Assembly (NCBI GenBank): GCA_949130495.1
Contig: OX422207.1
Location: 834,184,073-834,248,072, forward strand
DNA from: Sambucus nigra
Lineage: Eukaryota; Streptophyta; Magnoliopsida; Dipsacales; Adoxaceae
Direction: 5' to 3'
DNA: 64,000 nucleotides
Positions 34,540 through 45,880 of this stretch are shown here, in pieces. Both the position numbers and the translations under genes were made by a program. Numbering within the stretch: position 1 is the first letter of the stretch; the number at the start of each line of letters is the position of its first letter. A model generated the notes under the pieces. The model was not told where the DNA came from, made no database searches, and worked only from the letters and a program-made list of their open reading frames with translations.

Positions 34540-36085
34540 TTTATAATCACAAGGGCACCTACAAATTACTTACACCCGACTATAAACAGCAAATCGGTGG
34601 GAAACATACAATTATTTAAAGCAACTTGTCTTTCATCAATAATCTTATCTGATGAGTATAAAGAGCTTTTGACGTATTGCGATAATTGTGAAGAATCTTT
34701 TTCTTTTCCAAAAAGTATACAGTCTTGTATCTCATCTGTCTCTGTCTTTCAGCAATAATTTGGCAATCTAACAGTCTAAATAATTGAATCTTCAGTCTTC
34801 AATAATTCTTCGAATAATGTGGGGCCCTTCTCTGTACCATTTGTGTTTTCCTTTATCTTTTCTTCTTTGTTTATTTTTGGTGGAGCATTATTGTTGCTGA
34901 ATTAGTCGTCAATGAGGCCCACCACTCTAATTCTAGCTGGTAAAGCTACTTCTTCCATTTCTTCAGATTTCTTTTTTAGCCTTTCATTGAATAGCTCATC
35001 TTCTTAGATAATAAGGTCTTTTTTATGGTACACAGTGTACCATCTTTCTTGGCTTGTCAACAACTCCATAATTTCTATTGTCTCCATAGCTTAGGCAATT
35101 TGGAGTCTGGACTTGTCTACGGTTTGGTCTTTAGTTTCGTCTTATGATAGAATCTCAACATCTTCAAATAAAAAAGTGGAGAATCTAATGAGTCTAAATC
35201 CTTCAACCCTTATTCCTATACATGAACTTGGAACAATCTGGTAAATTCTGATAAATAGGGAAAGAAATTCTTCTACTTTCTTGGCATACTCATGGACTAT
35301 TTTTTCAATAGCAATAGGAATAGCATCTTCTATGGTATGTATCTGGACGAGTCCAATAAACCCATGGTCTGCCAAAGTTATCTGTGCCATGTTTGTTTTT
35401 CCAAAAAGATAAATTTTTGGAACGTCTTTGAATAAACCCTTAATCCTTAAGGCATCTCCATTAATCTTAGATAACAACATATTAAAATGTTTAATAATGC
35501 TATCACCTTCTTTCTGACAGTCTTCCAAAAATGGAAGATTATTATGACCAAATGGTATAACAATCTTAGTCTTAAAAGTCTTTTGCTGATAATAAAAATT
35601 ATTAACTGGTCTAGTTTTGGAAGACTCTCCAAGGGTCTGAGCATATGTTTGAGTCTGTGGTCTAAGAGTAACAATACTACTGAGTTGAGCTAACGTACGT
35701 CTTTGAAGTCTAATGAATCTGGCAACAGCTACCAAATTCTGCTTAAATTCTACCCGTAGTTTATTTTTAGCATTCCTCTATAGGGCGTCTATAAGAGTAT
35801 TTTCATCATCAAAAAATTATCGTCTATATTTTATCAAGTCTGGATATCGTTGGTCTGGTCTATACTGGAGAAAGTACATTTTCTCGATAAGTCTATTATG
35901 GGAAATGATTTCATTCTTAGATTTTTCAGGAGGAACTAGAATGTCATCAAAATTTTCCAAAATTGGTCTTTCTTGAAAGTCTTGACTGTGAGTCTGAGCC
36001 CGTCTTTGCGTTTTACCAGCATTTGGTCTAACGCATCTAAGATAGTCTGCAACGTCTTCTTTGCTCAGTCTATTTGTTTAAGAGG
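34540..36085 (-). pseudogene. Fourth viral coding region downstream of RNase H
   Basis: A long nearly continuous minus-strand frame runs from about 36085 to 34540 with a few stops; the longest intact part is 35735-35142 (197 residues). It lies after the RNase H domain, where tungroviruses carry ORF4, made from a spliced RNA; badnaviruses lack it. Segments include LPFLEDCQKEGDSIIKHFN and LFKDVPKIYLFGKTNMAQIT. No catalytic motif is visible and the function in the family is poorly understood. Assignment to ORF4 rests on position only. Confidence 0.5.
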
Positions 36086-36089
36086 ATCT

Positions 36090-39000
36090 CATGATGTCTA
36101 AGTATTCTATTTGCAACATAAAACAAGAGATAATATTAATGTTAACAAACATAGGTTCTCTGGATATGATGTCTGTCATGGTATTTTTGCTTCCCTTAAT
36201 GTGTATAACAGAGAAGTCATAACCATTAAGCAATTGATGCCATCTAATAAGTCTATTAGTTCTTGATTTAGATAAACCTAAGTTTCTAAATTTTATTGCA
36301 TAAGAAGAATCAGTGTAAACAGTAAAATGTTTAGGTTTAAGAAAAAAAAAAGATATTTTTCTATTGCCCTTATTATAGATACAACTACTTTTTATGGGTT
36401 GTGTATCTTATTTATGGAGCAATAAAGGTTCCATAACTATATCTATAAAGTTTCTTCTTTTTTGTCTGGTGATCAATGGCAAAGTATATTGCTCCCCGTT
36501 GTTTATCAGATGCGTCTGTTTCTACTATAAACTAGTCTTCAGCATTAAGCAATTCAGTTAATGGAATATTCTTGACTGCTTCTTTGATTTGTCTTATAAC
36601 ATCAATATCATCTTGTGTCCATTTAAAAGTATTAGTTTTATCAGTTCCTTTTAATTTGGAAGTTAAGCTTTGTATTTTTGAAGCTAGGTCTTTAATAAAA
36701 TCTATAGCACAATTTAGGAATCCAAAAAATGATTGTAATTATTTTCTATCTTTGAGTTGGTCTGAAAATTCACAGAAATAATAATTTCATATTTATTTAA
36801 TTCTAAAATAATATTTTTAAGATGGTATACATGTTCTATCTTAGTCTTGTTGGCTACAAGAATATCATCTATATAAACAAGACAAAATTCTGAATAAGGT
36901 CTAAAAATATTATCCATTCATCTTTGGAATACTTTAGGGGCATTCAAGTATGTAATTGGCATTACTGACCATTCTTATTTTTCATGGGGCACACTAAAGG
37001 TGGTCCAAGTTATACTATTTGGATGCATCTTTATTTGCAAAAAGTCCGACTTACACTCAAACTTATTATATATAATTCTTTCTTCAATCAAATTAATTAG
37101 ATTTTTTTGTCTGATATCTAAGAATCAAATTCACAATTCTTATTAAGGTGTGTCTATAATCTATAACCATACGTTTGTTTCCTCTTTTCCATTCAGACTC
37201 ATTTTGAACATAGAAGGCAAGGCTATTATGTCTACTTTTATTTTCTCTAACACTGCCTAGCTTAAGCATTTCATTTATGTCTTTTTTGAATTATTCTATG
37301 TCTTTTTATGAATATCTTTTCTTATATGTTCCACCATTAATAGTGGCATCTGGGTTAATAGGAATAATCTCAAAATAACTTTGATCTTTATCCCACTTAG
37401 CAGTGGGATTTTCTCTTAAAGTAAGCTCAGTTAATTGCATAATCTTTTCTTTTCTACTTCTATATCCATCTTCTTTTGTTTGGATATATGTTGGACCTTT
37501 AATAAGGTTTGTTAGGCATGATCTAAAATTTCTTATTGTATAAGCGTTATTTTCTTATAACACTGTTGGTCTAGACACTTACATTCTTTTTGTAAAGGTT
37601 TAGCTATTTCTTGAGCTTCTAATTGGTTTGTAGGTCCACCGTGCTCAATTGAAGAACTCTGATGGGTTGTTAGTTTAAAATTAGGTTTGACTCGCATAAA
37701 GGTCAAAAGAAATCTTGTGATCTATTAGAGGGGCAATAATATTAAACTCTTATTTATTATTAAGTAATATCTTATCATTATATTGAGTATAAGGATGACA
37801 TTTACTAATAAAGTCTTATACTAAAATAATATTTTTCGTGAAACTAGGACGAGGATCCATTATCCAAAATTGATGATTAATAGTTTTATTAGTCTGATTT
37901 CCTAATTTAAAATAAATAGGAATAGTATGAAAATATAAGGTAAATAGTTCTCCATTAGCTACCTTACCATGGATCTCTTGATTACTATCTAGAAAATCAT
38001 CTTCAGGAAAGACATTAGCCTTTCAAATACTCTGTGAGCATCCTGTATCCATAAAGGCTGAAAGTCTTTTACGATAATATTTTTGTTGTATGAATAAATC
38101 TACAAAACCAGTATGTGGTTTAGTAGAAATTCCTAAATTATTCTTTTCTAAACTAGATATTTCTTTCTGGGGTTTATCTATAAATATATTAGTGCTAGGT
38201 CTTCTATACTACTATCAGAGCTGTTTTCTTCTAAATCATAGGAAATTCTCTTTCCTTTTAAGTCTTCATTTTCTTGTAATCTCTTGGCTATATTTCTATC
38301 AACATCTTGATAACATGTTTTAATATCTTGGTCTATTTTAGCATCATACTAGGTAGTGTAAATTTCTCTAAATCTATTTCTCCAATAGTTTTCATAATAG
38401 TGTAATTGACAAATATTACAAACCATAAATAATTTTGTTTGTATAGTCTCAAAACATTCTACACATATAAAATCTTTCTTACTATATTTTATTTCAAATG
38501 TTCAATAATGTTCTTCATCGTAGTAACATCTAGGTATATATATCAGTAACTCGAGATTACTAATTGTCCAGCTTTTCTTTAAAAGGGGACTTAATATACA
38601 TTTATACCAAGCTTCTTCAAAATCTATATAATCATATTCTTAATCATTCTTCATCATATATATAAATCTAGAGTGTCTTTTGAGTCTTCATACACATCAA
38701 TATCACTATTATTGTCTTCTGAATCACTATCTGTATATGCAGTATAGATACTAAGTTTTTGGATCACTATCTGCAAAGTCTAATATTGTATTAATAACTT
38801 TAATACTTTTCTTTATCTTTCTTGTTAAGAAAGTATTTAGAAAAGTGTCATTCTTTGTCACAAGTCCAACATTCTTTGGTAGTAGTCTTAGATTGAGCTA
38901 CTTCTTTTTCTGTCCTATAATTAGGAACCTTCTTATATTTATTGATATTTTTCTTAAAATATTTTCTTTGGTTAAATATATTTTTCTTAGCTCTAAAATT

Positions 39001-41860
39001 CCTTTCTCTGAAGGTAGTGGATGGTCTGAATCTATATTTCTTTGAAAAACCTAAAGGTCTAGTCTTAAATTTATTTTGTTTCCAAGTTATCTTATTCTTT
39101 TTTAATTTCTTATCTTTGGATCCACTTCCACATCCCCATTGAATTGGGGCAATGTCTCTTTCGTCTTTAATTGGAGGAATCTGTTTGAAAATTTATTTAA
39201 TTAACTTTCCTTGAGTTATATATCGTCTTTTAGATATGATATAGTCTTTGGCAAAATTGATTCTTTGACCGAGGGTATTATTCTTAACTCCAGCAAGTCC
39301 TGGCTAATTCTTGTATTCATTGATTAGGATTTGTCTAATAGTTGGTATTTTTTTCTAAAATATTCATCTTTTAGGGTCTCACCAAATTCTTTATTTGGTA
39401 ATATAGTTGTTCATAATTGTTACTATATTTATTGATCTTATCTAGTTTGCAAATACTAAGAAGAGCTAACTTAGTTTTTGCTAAGTCGTGTTCATTGATT
39501 TGAGCTATATGTCCAGCTCCAATGAATTCTGAAGTAAATAATTGAATATATTCTTCAATTAATCTTTCTTCTAGGTTTTCTTTCATTTTCTCAATCTTAG
39601 CTAGGGATTTTGTATCTGTAGTTTGTCTTAAACTGTCTAAATAATATTTTGCAATACCTCTAATGGATTGCTCAGCGTATTGTTTACATGAACGTGCATC
39701 TCATTGTTCATTAGATGCGAAATGCATATTCATTTGATTATGCCATTCATCTAAGGCTTTCTTCCTATCTTGGACATTGTCTAGATTTAGGTATATCCCA
39801 ACTGGATTTATGGCTTGACTAGCCATGGTCTTACCAGGAGTAAAACTCTTGTCACTAGTTGAAAAGTCTTTTATATAATCAGGTTTGGTCTTTACCAATG
39901 TGTTTGAATATATAGGAATATTTATTCCTATCGGTTTACTAAAAAGTCTACGAGAATTATTTAGCCTACTATTGGTTCCTATCTCTTGCTTATTAGGACC
40001 AACCTGTGTAGCTGGTATTAATATTTCCCCTCCTTATTCCATTAGTCTTAAATTTCTAAGAAGTTCTTTAGTATTCTTGGTTCTTTTAGTTTTAATATAT
40101 GGTCTTGGGATATCATATTAAATCTATCTTTATCTTGGAATCTAACATAATGACTTCTATTAAGATGTTCTTTAAATGTCTTCATATCTAATTCTGAGGG
40201 CTCATGTCCAAATTTTTGGATTCTAGCTTTTTCTCTAACTAAGTCTTTTTGTTCAAATGATCTTCTAGGTCTAATTATTGGAGCTTTCCTTAATAAGCTG
40301 GAGCTAGCTTTATTACTACATTCCCCTTTTGAAGGATCATTGATTATGGCTTCTCCCATATATTTTTAAATTTAATTTCTTCGGTGTAGATATTCTTATT
40401 GGTAATCTTAGGGGGGCCAAACTGGATAGTAACATTTTCAATGACGTCGTCTTGATTAATAAACAAAGGTTTATTCTATATAGTCTTAGTTTTTGAAATT
40501 ATGGAAATTTTCAAAGGGTCTTAACTTTTTCTTTCATAGGTCCAGTATTTCTAATACTATAAGTATGATTGTAGTCTGAATTATTGGTTCTAACTAATAT
40601 TTTTTTCATTGAGCCTACTGCTAGGAATTCCTGATTTCATTCCTTCATAGGGGAATTGGAAGAATTTCACATAGCTTTGAAATTCTATATTTATATTATG
40701 ATCAGAGATAATATAGTCTTCATAGCCACTAGCATATAAGATTAACTTAAAATGCTTGGTCATGTCTACGATTACTGTAAATGCCGGAATGACATTAAAG
40801 TATCCTATATTATCTGACATTTCCAATTGGGCTATCCCAATAAGACTTTTCTCAAAATCGTTTCGTCTTTTATCTATTAAACAACATAATATGTTGATAT
40901 TATTTTGAGGTCTATGTAATCCTTGAATTCTTGCTAGAAAGAGTCAAAAGGTTAGGAACTGAAATTTTCTATTAGTTCCTCTTGCTCTTAGCCATTCGTA
41001 GTCAAAAACTTGAAGCTCAGTATAAGAGTTGTCTAACACATGATTTCTACAATGATAAGTCATGTTATAATTAGGTGTTCTGGGAGTGGCTCCTTCTTTA
41101 AATAACTCTATGTATCTAACTGATGGAAGTTGTCCATTATGTATGGAGTCTTCTACAATTTTCTTGTCGACTTCACCCCATTCTTTTCACTGAAGAGGAT
41201 TGGTGAAATTTCTTTCTTTCCACCATGTTCTAACATTAGAGGATGAATCTTTAAGTCTATGGAGCATAAAATTATTATGTCCAGTATTTAGAATAGGGCT
41301 AGATATTTTACTAGTCTTATTTAATCTATCATTTATGATTCTTTTAGTTATGGTTTTTCCTTTCATAATTCAGGGGTGGCAATTCGGGTTAGTCGTGTCA
41401 TTTTCGGGTCGCGTTGATTTTTATTTGAGTATAAGTTTTGGGTACTCTTAAATCTATACAAGATAATTGTGTCAATTTCGGGTCATTTCGGGTTATTACC
41501 ATAAACGGGTTATCGTGTCAAAAATTTCCAGCCCTTAATTCTTATAGGAAGAGATTCTTTAAATTTACAGGTGGTTATCTATTTTTGTTCAAGTCTTTTT
41601 TCAATTCTTTCTAAAGAGTCTGAATAATCCCTTTATCTATTTATCAGACTAAGAATTTCTTCTTTAAAGATCTTATTCTCTTTTCTTTCATTATTATTAA
41701 TATCTTCATTATGTTTAGCAAAAGTATTAACAAGAGAATTAACAACTTTTGTAATATAGTCTTTTACTTCATCTTGTTGTTCACATATTCTTGTATCATT
41801 CTAGCTTCTATGGTTTCTACATTTTTTTCTATTTTATCTAAACGTGTTAGATAAATGGAG
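36090..41860 (-). pseudogene. Viral polyprotein (MP-CP-PR-RT-RNase H), decayed
   Basis: Parts in order along the minus strand: an N-terminal coiled coil (about 41850-41580); a movement-protein-like part (41350-40590); a capsid region with a degenerate zinc knuckle starting CWTCDKE (about 38870) and a second Cys-rich element with two CxxC pairs (about 38480-38395), the latter shared by badna- and tungroviruses; an aspartic protease with DTG at 38050-38042; RT with YIDD at 36875-36864; RNase H with FTVYTDSS and DFSVIHIKGSKN (36320-36160). Stops and frameshifts occur throughout. A MITE interrupts the frame at 41371-41537. Confidence 0.82.
41371..41537. mobile_element. Small hAT-like MITE inside the viral sequence
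   Basis: The 167-bp insert starts CAGGGGTGGCAATTCGGGT and ends CCAGCCCTTA, an imperfect terminal inversion typical of plant hAT MITEs, with inner CGGGTCRTTTTCGGGT repeats. It breaks the viral frame, so it arrived after virus integration. A clean 8-bp duplication could not be confirmed. Confidence 0.65.
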
Positions 41861-41863
41861 AGT

Positions 41864-42334
41864 CTAATTTTGCTTGGGAAGGTTTATTATATATAACCTT
41901 AATTCCCTGAATAATTTTTTCATATTTTCTTTTGCTTGAGCTATGTTTAATCTATGTTCATTAATAATACTATTCATTATGGATAGGTTATGGCTTTCTA
42001 TATTGATAAGATAATTGACTAAATTTTGTTGGAATTTAACAAAGTCTATATAGAAGGTGCTTAATCCTTCTGTCTTAGCCTTTAAATCTAATTGTAGGTT
42101 TTTAATAAAGCTGTTATTGTAGTCTTGTGAGGCTGCTATTGAGGTTGAGATTAAATTTAATCTTTCTAGTATAAGCCTTGATGCTTTAGCAGCATTAGTA
42201 ATCTCATTTTCATTTATCTTATAAAAAAATCTATCATCATTTATCTTTTCAAGAATTCTTTGGTAAAAAACTGCTAAACTCGGAATGGAGAGGTTTCCAA
42301 GTACCTCATTCCAGTGTGATCTAATTATTTCCAT
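41864..42334 (-). CDS. Viral ORF2-like protein, 156 residues, intact
   Basis: The frame is open from an ATG at 42334 that overlaps the end of the preceding ORF by 14 nt, the compact spacing usual in badna/tungroviruses. The product is largely helical, with a long amphipathic stretch (IESHNLSIMNSIINEHRLNI) and C-terminal KKLFRELRLYIINLPKQN. Second ORFs in the family bind nucleic acid or capsid protein, but there is no defining motif here, and assignment rests on position. It is surprisingly uninterrupted next to a heavily damaged polyprotein. Confidence 0.65.
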   Translation of the reverse strand: MEIIRSHWNEVLGNLSIPSLAVFYQRILEKINDDRFFYKINENEITNAAKASRLILERLNLISTSIAASQDYNNSFIKNLQLDLKAKTEGLSTFYIDFVKFQQNLVNYLINIESHNLSIMNSIINEHRLNIAQAKENMKKLFRELRLYIINLPKQN

Positions 42335-42824
42335 TAGGAAGATAATTGTCTAATCTAGGGATAAGCTTAGCTTGTTCCTTGGTTATTTTAATTAACTCAC
42401 TTTCTTGATTTTTTTTTGTCAAAGTTTTAATTTCTAAAATGTCTTTGTTAATGACTTCTATATGGTTAGTCTTAGTATTTATATCTTGTAATACTTGTAC
42501 AATGTCTATTGGGATTTGGTTATCTAATTCTTGTATTATTTTAGAGATATTTTTTATCTCTATTCCTAGGGTTTGAAGGTCTTTAAATAATTGTCTTAAA
42601 ATAAGGAGTATACACTTATTTTGGTATATTATGCTATTAATAGCACTGGCACTGACTTGTCTACTATCTGCGTATTTAGCTGGGATATGTTCAACGTGTG
42701 AATAACCGTTTATGTGTGAGGTTAAGTAACCTTTTGGGTCTAAATCATTTATGGGTATAGGTTGGTTGTCTCGATGGGTTCCAAAAATATCTTTATATTT
42801 GCGGGGAATAAATTCCATGGGCAT
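42321..42824 (-). CDS. Viral ORF1-like protein, 167 residues, intact
   Basis: The first ORF after the primer site starts MPMEFIPRKYKDIFG and is open to 42321. A helical central part (CILLILRQLFKDLQTLGIEI) and a Lys/Glu-rich tail suggest a coiled coil, as in ORF1 proteins of badnaviruses. It ends inside the start of the next ORF. Function is not known beyond position. Members of this family often initiate ORF1 at a non-AUG codon, but here an ATG is present. Confidence 0.65.
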   Translation of the reverse strand: MPMEFIPRKYKDIFGTHRDNQPIPINDLDPKGYLTSHINGYSHVEHIPAKYADSRQVSASAINSIIYQNKCILLILRQLFKDLQTLGIEIKNISKIIQELDNQIPIDIVQVLQDINTKTNHIEVINKDILEIKTLTKKNQESELIKITKEQAKLIPRLDNYLPNGNN

Positions 42825-42860
42825 TAAAGTCTTTTACTATTTAGGTCTGAAAGGAGCGTC

Positions 42861-42875
42861 TTGGCTCTGATATCA
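42861..42875 (-). other. Viral primer binding site (tRNA-iMet)
   Basis: The minus strand reads TGATATCAGAGCCAA; all caulimovirids prime on initiator tRNA-Met with TGGTATCAGAGC, from which this differs at one base. It lies about 40 nt upstream of ORF1 and sets the orientation of the insertion. Confidence 0.8.
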
Positions 42876-43031
42876 GAGTTGGAATTAGGTCGGAATTTGG
42901 CGGGTTTCTTTTTCTAATATTAAAAAGCTTTGATACTCAAAATGTTTTCTAAAAGTTTTGCGGTTTAAAATAGAATTTTACTAAAGGTATTAGTTTTTGT
43001 CTCATTTAAGGACCCCATTTGAGCCTCTCTG

Positions 43032-43057
43032 CACACAAACACACACGCGCGCGCGCG

Positions 43058-43095
<38 letters not shown>
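43032..43095. repeat. (CA)n(CG)n(CA)n(TA)n microsatellite at the virus end
   Basis: CA, CG and CA tracts are followed by about 14 TA units, immediately beside the upstream end of the viral sequence. Confidence 0.95.
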
Positions 43096-43720
43096 GGAAA
43101 ACATTTTTTTTAAGATAAAACCGACATTCCATTTATTTTAACAAAAAAACAACATTCCGTTTTTTATATATATAATGTACAATTTGTTTTTTCATAAAAC
43201 ATTTTTTTTTCTAAGATACAGTCAAACTAATGTAGAATATTCTTTCAATACACAGATATGTACAATACTATTGTGCATTAATATCTTTAGGGGTCAAAAA
43301 TAAAATATTTTTTTTATCAAAAATACTCTAAAATTTTTATTTTTATAAAAAAGCAGTTAGTATAAAAAAAATATTTTTGAGTGCTTATAAAACATTCAAA
43401 ACAGTTAATATAAAAAGACTCTACAATTTTTTTATAAAAAACGGTTGAGTGTTTTATAAACACTCAAAACAGTTTTTTTATATTAACTGTTTTTTATTAT
43501 AAAAAAATACTTTGGAATTTTTTTTATATATAAAATAATTTTCTTCTTTTTTTTACCCCTAAAGACATTAATGCACAATAGTATATGTATATATTAGTGT
43601 ATTGAAAGAAAATTCCACATTATTTTACCTGTATTTTACAAAAACAATTGTTTTATGCAAAAAATAGATTGTACATTATTTATAAAAAGAAAAAACAGTG
43701 GAGTTTTTTTAAATTGTCCT
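43096..43720. mobile_element. Foldback element next to the virus insertion
   Basis: Arms of about 300 bp meet at a palindromic centre, GAGTGTTTTATAAACACTC at 43446-43464. Paired phrases include TAATGCACAATAGTAT and its complement near 43270 and 43575, and AATGTACAATYTRTTTTTTGCATAAAA near 43180 and 43665. It has no ORF. The left side touches the (TA)n tract; the right side runs into the inverted 220-bp segment. Confidence 0.75.
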
Positions 43721-43739
43721 CTTTTTTTTTGTAAAAAAT

Positions 43740-43950
43740 ACAATTTCATTGAAAAAACAGTTTTTTGAAGAAATAAAAAAAAAGATGAAAAGATAGGTTT
43801 TTCCGTTTCTGGATTAGAAGAGAGTGTTTCGTATCAATGTAGAGTTTGATGGGCTTTGGATTAAGTCATTAGATTTTGAGGGTATTAAGATCTTTTGACA
43901 TGAAAATGGAATGGGGAAAGCTTAGTTTGGAGTGGGAATAGATGGACTTT
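43740..43950 (-). repeat. Right copy of the 220-bp inverted repeat
   Basis: The reverse complement of this segment matches 31600-31830 (see that entry). The two copies face each other across the foldback elements and the virus. Confidence 0.7.
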
Positions 43951-43954
43951 TAAG

Positions 43955-44229
43955 ATAAATCTATATAACCCTAAACTTTCACACGAACAAGCTTTTTGGA
44001 CTCCCTCGTACAAGCTAAATAGAGGGGCACTGCACAAGACCAACCTCCTGCACGAGGCCCGCTTAAATACAGGCATACCCAGAAGGAATCGAACCCATCA
44101 CAGTGCGCCTCACTACACTGTCCCCGCTTAAGAATATATTTTAGTGGTCCAAATTTAGGAGTTCATTGGTATTAAGAATATATTTTAGTGGTCCAGAAGG
44201 AATCGAACCCATCACAGTGCGCCTCACTA
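43955..44229 (-). mobile_element. SINE-like sequence with pol III B box, partly duplicated
   Basis: On the minus strand a canonical B box GGTTCGATTCC lies at 44095-44085, after GTGAGGCGCACTGTGATG and before GGGTATGCCTGTATTTAAGC. A second copy of the B-box segment is at 44209-44199. Two blocks are duplicated: CAGAAGGAATCGAACCCATC (44080 and 44194) and TTAAGAATATATTTTAGTGG (44129 and 44172). It does not fold as a full tRNA. It is best read as a tRNA-derived SINE remnant with local rearrangement; the family is not recognised. Confidence 0.4.
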
Positions 44230-44389
44230 AATTCAAGCCATACTACACACATATTATGAATTATTAATCACCAAATCAACAAGTATGACTATTCAACTTT
44301 ATACGCCTAATCGACAAAATACACCTAGAAAAATAACCCTCACTCCACACATATATCAATATGTACACGTGTATATATAAACTACCACG

Positions 44390-45880
44390 GATTATTTGGC
44401 TTAGGAATGATCTTAGGTGGAATACTAGGATTCTTGTTCGACCTCTTGATAAAGATGTTATTGACTTTATTGTTTAACTATTTCGAATGAACATAACCAA
44501 GTTTGATCTTGTTCTTCGAGAATTAGGATCGTTCTAGGAGTATATTTTTTAACTTCTTGGATCTCTTTATAAAGTAAACTTTCACCTTCTCTAACTCCTC
44601 AAGGTCCTTATTTAGCCTAGTATTCCCATCCTCTAGCACGCTTTGTACATGGAAAGACTCAAGAAGTATGGTTTTAAAGGTAGTGACCTTTTGGTGCAAA
44701 AGCTCACACTCCACATTTGCCTCCTTAAGTTTCTCAATAAAAATAGTTTCATTGTTCTTCAATTGACTCACACGTATCTCATAGTCCTTCGTGGAACAAA
44801 TCTCCTCCTCACACTTCATAAGCTTAACGGGAATCTTAAGATTTAGTTTCTTCATCAGAGTGAACCATCTAAATGTCGACCACCCTCTCACTATCATCAC
44901 CAAACGCGTTATGTTCACAATATGGGAGCTCTCTGAATGGGACTCGTAGCCATCATTCCCAACCATGTCTTCAACAAGGAAATACTTAGGACTTTGACAC
45001 ATCCAACGGGAGATCCATTACCATTAAAGTCCCACTCACCATCAACAACAGTGTCATTTGGATATTTAAATTCTCTATGACATACACATGGGCATTTAAA
45101 GAATCTACCCAAATATTTGCCAACATCCCTATTTTTATCTTCGTCGTTCCAGGAAATTTAACTACCTCATTAGCACTATTTTCTCAAAATTTTTGGATTT
45201 GTCAAATCAATTGATTTAAAGAAATTTCTTTTTATCTCTCAAATAACTTGGCAAACTCCTCTCCTTCACTTTTGGACTTCTCATCGGATACAGATAAGTA
45301 TTTATTTTGAGCCTTCAAAACAAAGTTTATAAGGAACCTAAAAGTACTTGAATTTTCATAGAATCTTTTTTTCTCTAAAATATTTAAGGTGGTGACACAT
45401 GGAAATAACATAGAGGGTAAGGATCGAAGTGTTTTTTGAACAACCTTTGATTTTGGTATCTTCTCGCCCAAATTTAAAAATGAGTTCTCGATATAGGAGA
45501 GTTTGGCATAAAACCCATCAAAAGTATCACTTTATTTCACTGACATCATTTTAAATAGAGTGTCAAATTATTGGAGATTTGAGACTTGTACGGCCGTGGG
45601 TTATTTGGAGTATCTCTCACGCCGCCTTATGCATTTCACATGTCAAAATCTAGCGGAACTCATCTAGTGTGACAGCATTAAAATGAGAATTTATTCCCTT
45701 AGTTTTAGTTACATAACATATGATTTTAGACACTAACTCTGAATGGGTTTAGGGATAATTTTGTCTCCTACTTTTGTCGTGTAATGTATACGTCCCTTCT
45801 CTAAAGCTACCCAGAACCTCTCTTCTTGGAATTTTATAATGTTTCATACACCCCTTCCAATATGCATAATTGTTTCCATT
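44390..45880 (-). pseudogene. Ty1/copia gag (UBN2-type) relic
   Basis: Minus-strand fragments match the gag of plant copia elements: WKGCMKHYKIPRREVLGSF (about 45850), CEMHKAA*EILQITHGRTS (about 45640-45590), LGEKIPKSKVVQKTLRSLPS (about 45470-45410), ASANEVVKF-like and a degenerate knuckle near 45090, then a coiled-coil tail (45002-44523) with KDYEIRVSQLKNNETIFIEK. Stops and frameshifts break it. Protease, integrase and RT are not found on either side, so only a gag-containing piece remains. The long coiled coil after the knuckle is usual for this gag type. Confidence 0.65.

Larger units (their letters stand above)
33127..43031 (-). mobile_element. Integrated caulimovirid-like pararetrovirus
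   Basis: On the minus strand the order is an iMet primer site (42875), two small ORFs overlapping by 14 nt, a long decayed polyprotein with movement-protein-like, Cys-rich capsid, aspartic protease, RT and RNase H parts, and a further coding region. There is no integrase and no LTR, which excludes a gypsy element. Two small ORFs plus polyprotein is the badnavirus/tungrovirus plan, and a fourth region downstream of RNase H is a tungrovirus feature. Microsatellites border both sides: (TA)n(GA)n ends at 33126 and (CA)n(CG)n(TA)n starts at 43032. The polyprotein has many stops and a MITE insertion, so this is a dead genomic copy. Exact genus needs an RT tree. Confidence 0.85.

Noticed and set aside
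36090..41860. Reading the RT/RNase H region as another gypsy element
   Set aside because: There is no integrase, no LTR, and the two small overlapping ORFs and the second Cys-rich element point to a caulimovirid.
31600..43950. One very large DNA transposon spanning the region
   Set aside because: No transposase remnants were found between the inverted 220-bp copies; the inner coding sequence is viral. Kept only as a question in the findings.
44080..44125. tRNA gene suggested by a T-arm-like GGTTCGATTCC
   Set aside because: No acceptor stem, D arm or anticodon arm can be folded around it; a SINE-like pol III B box fits better.
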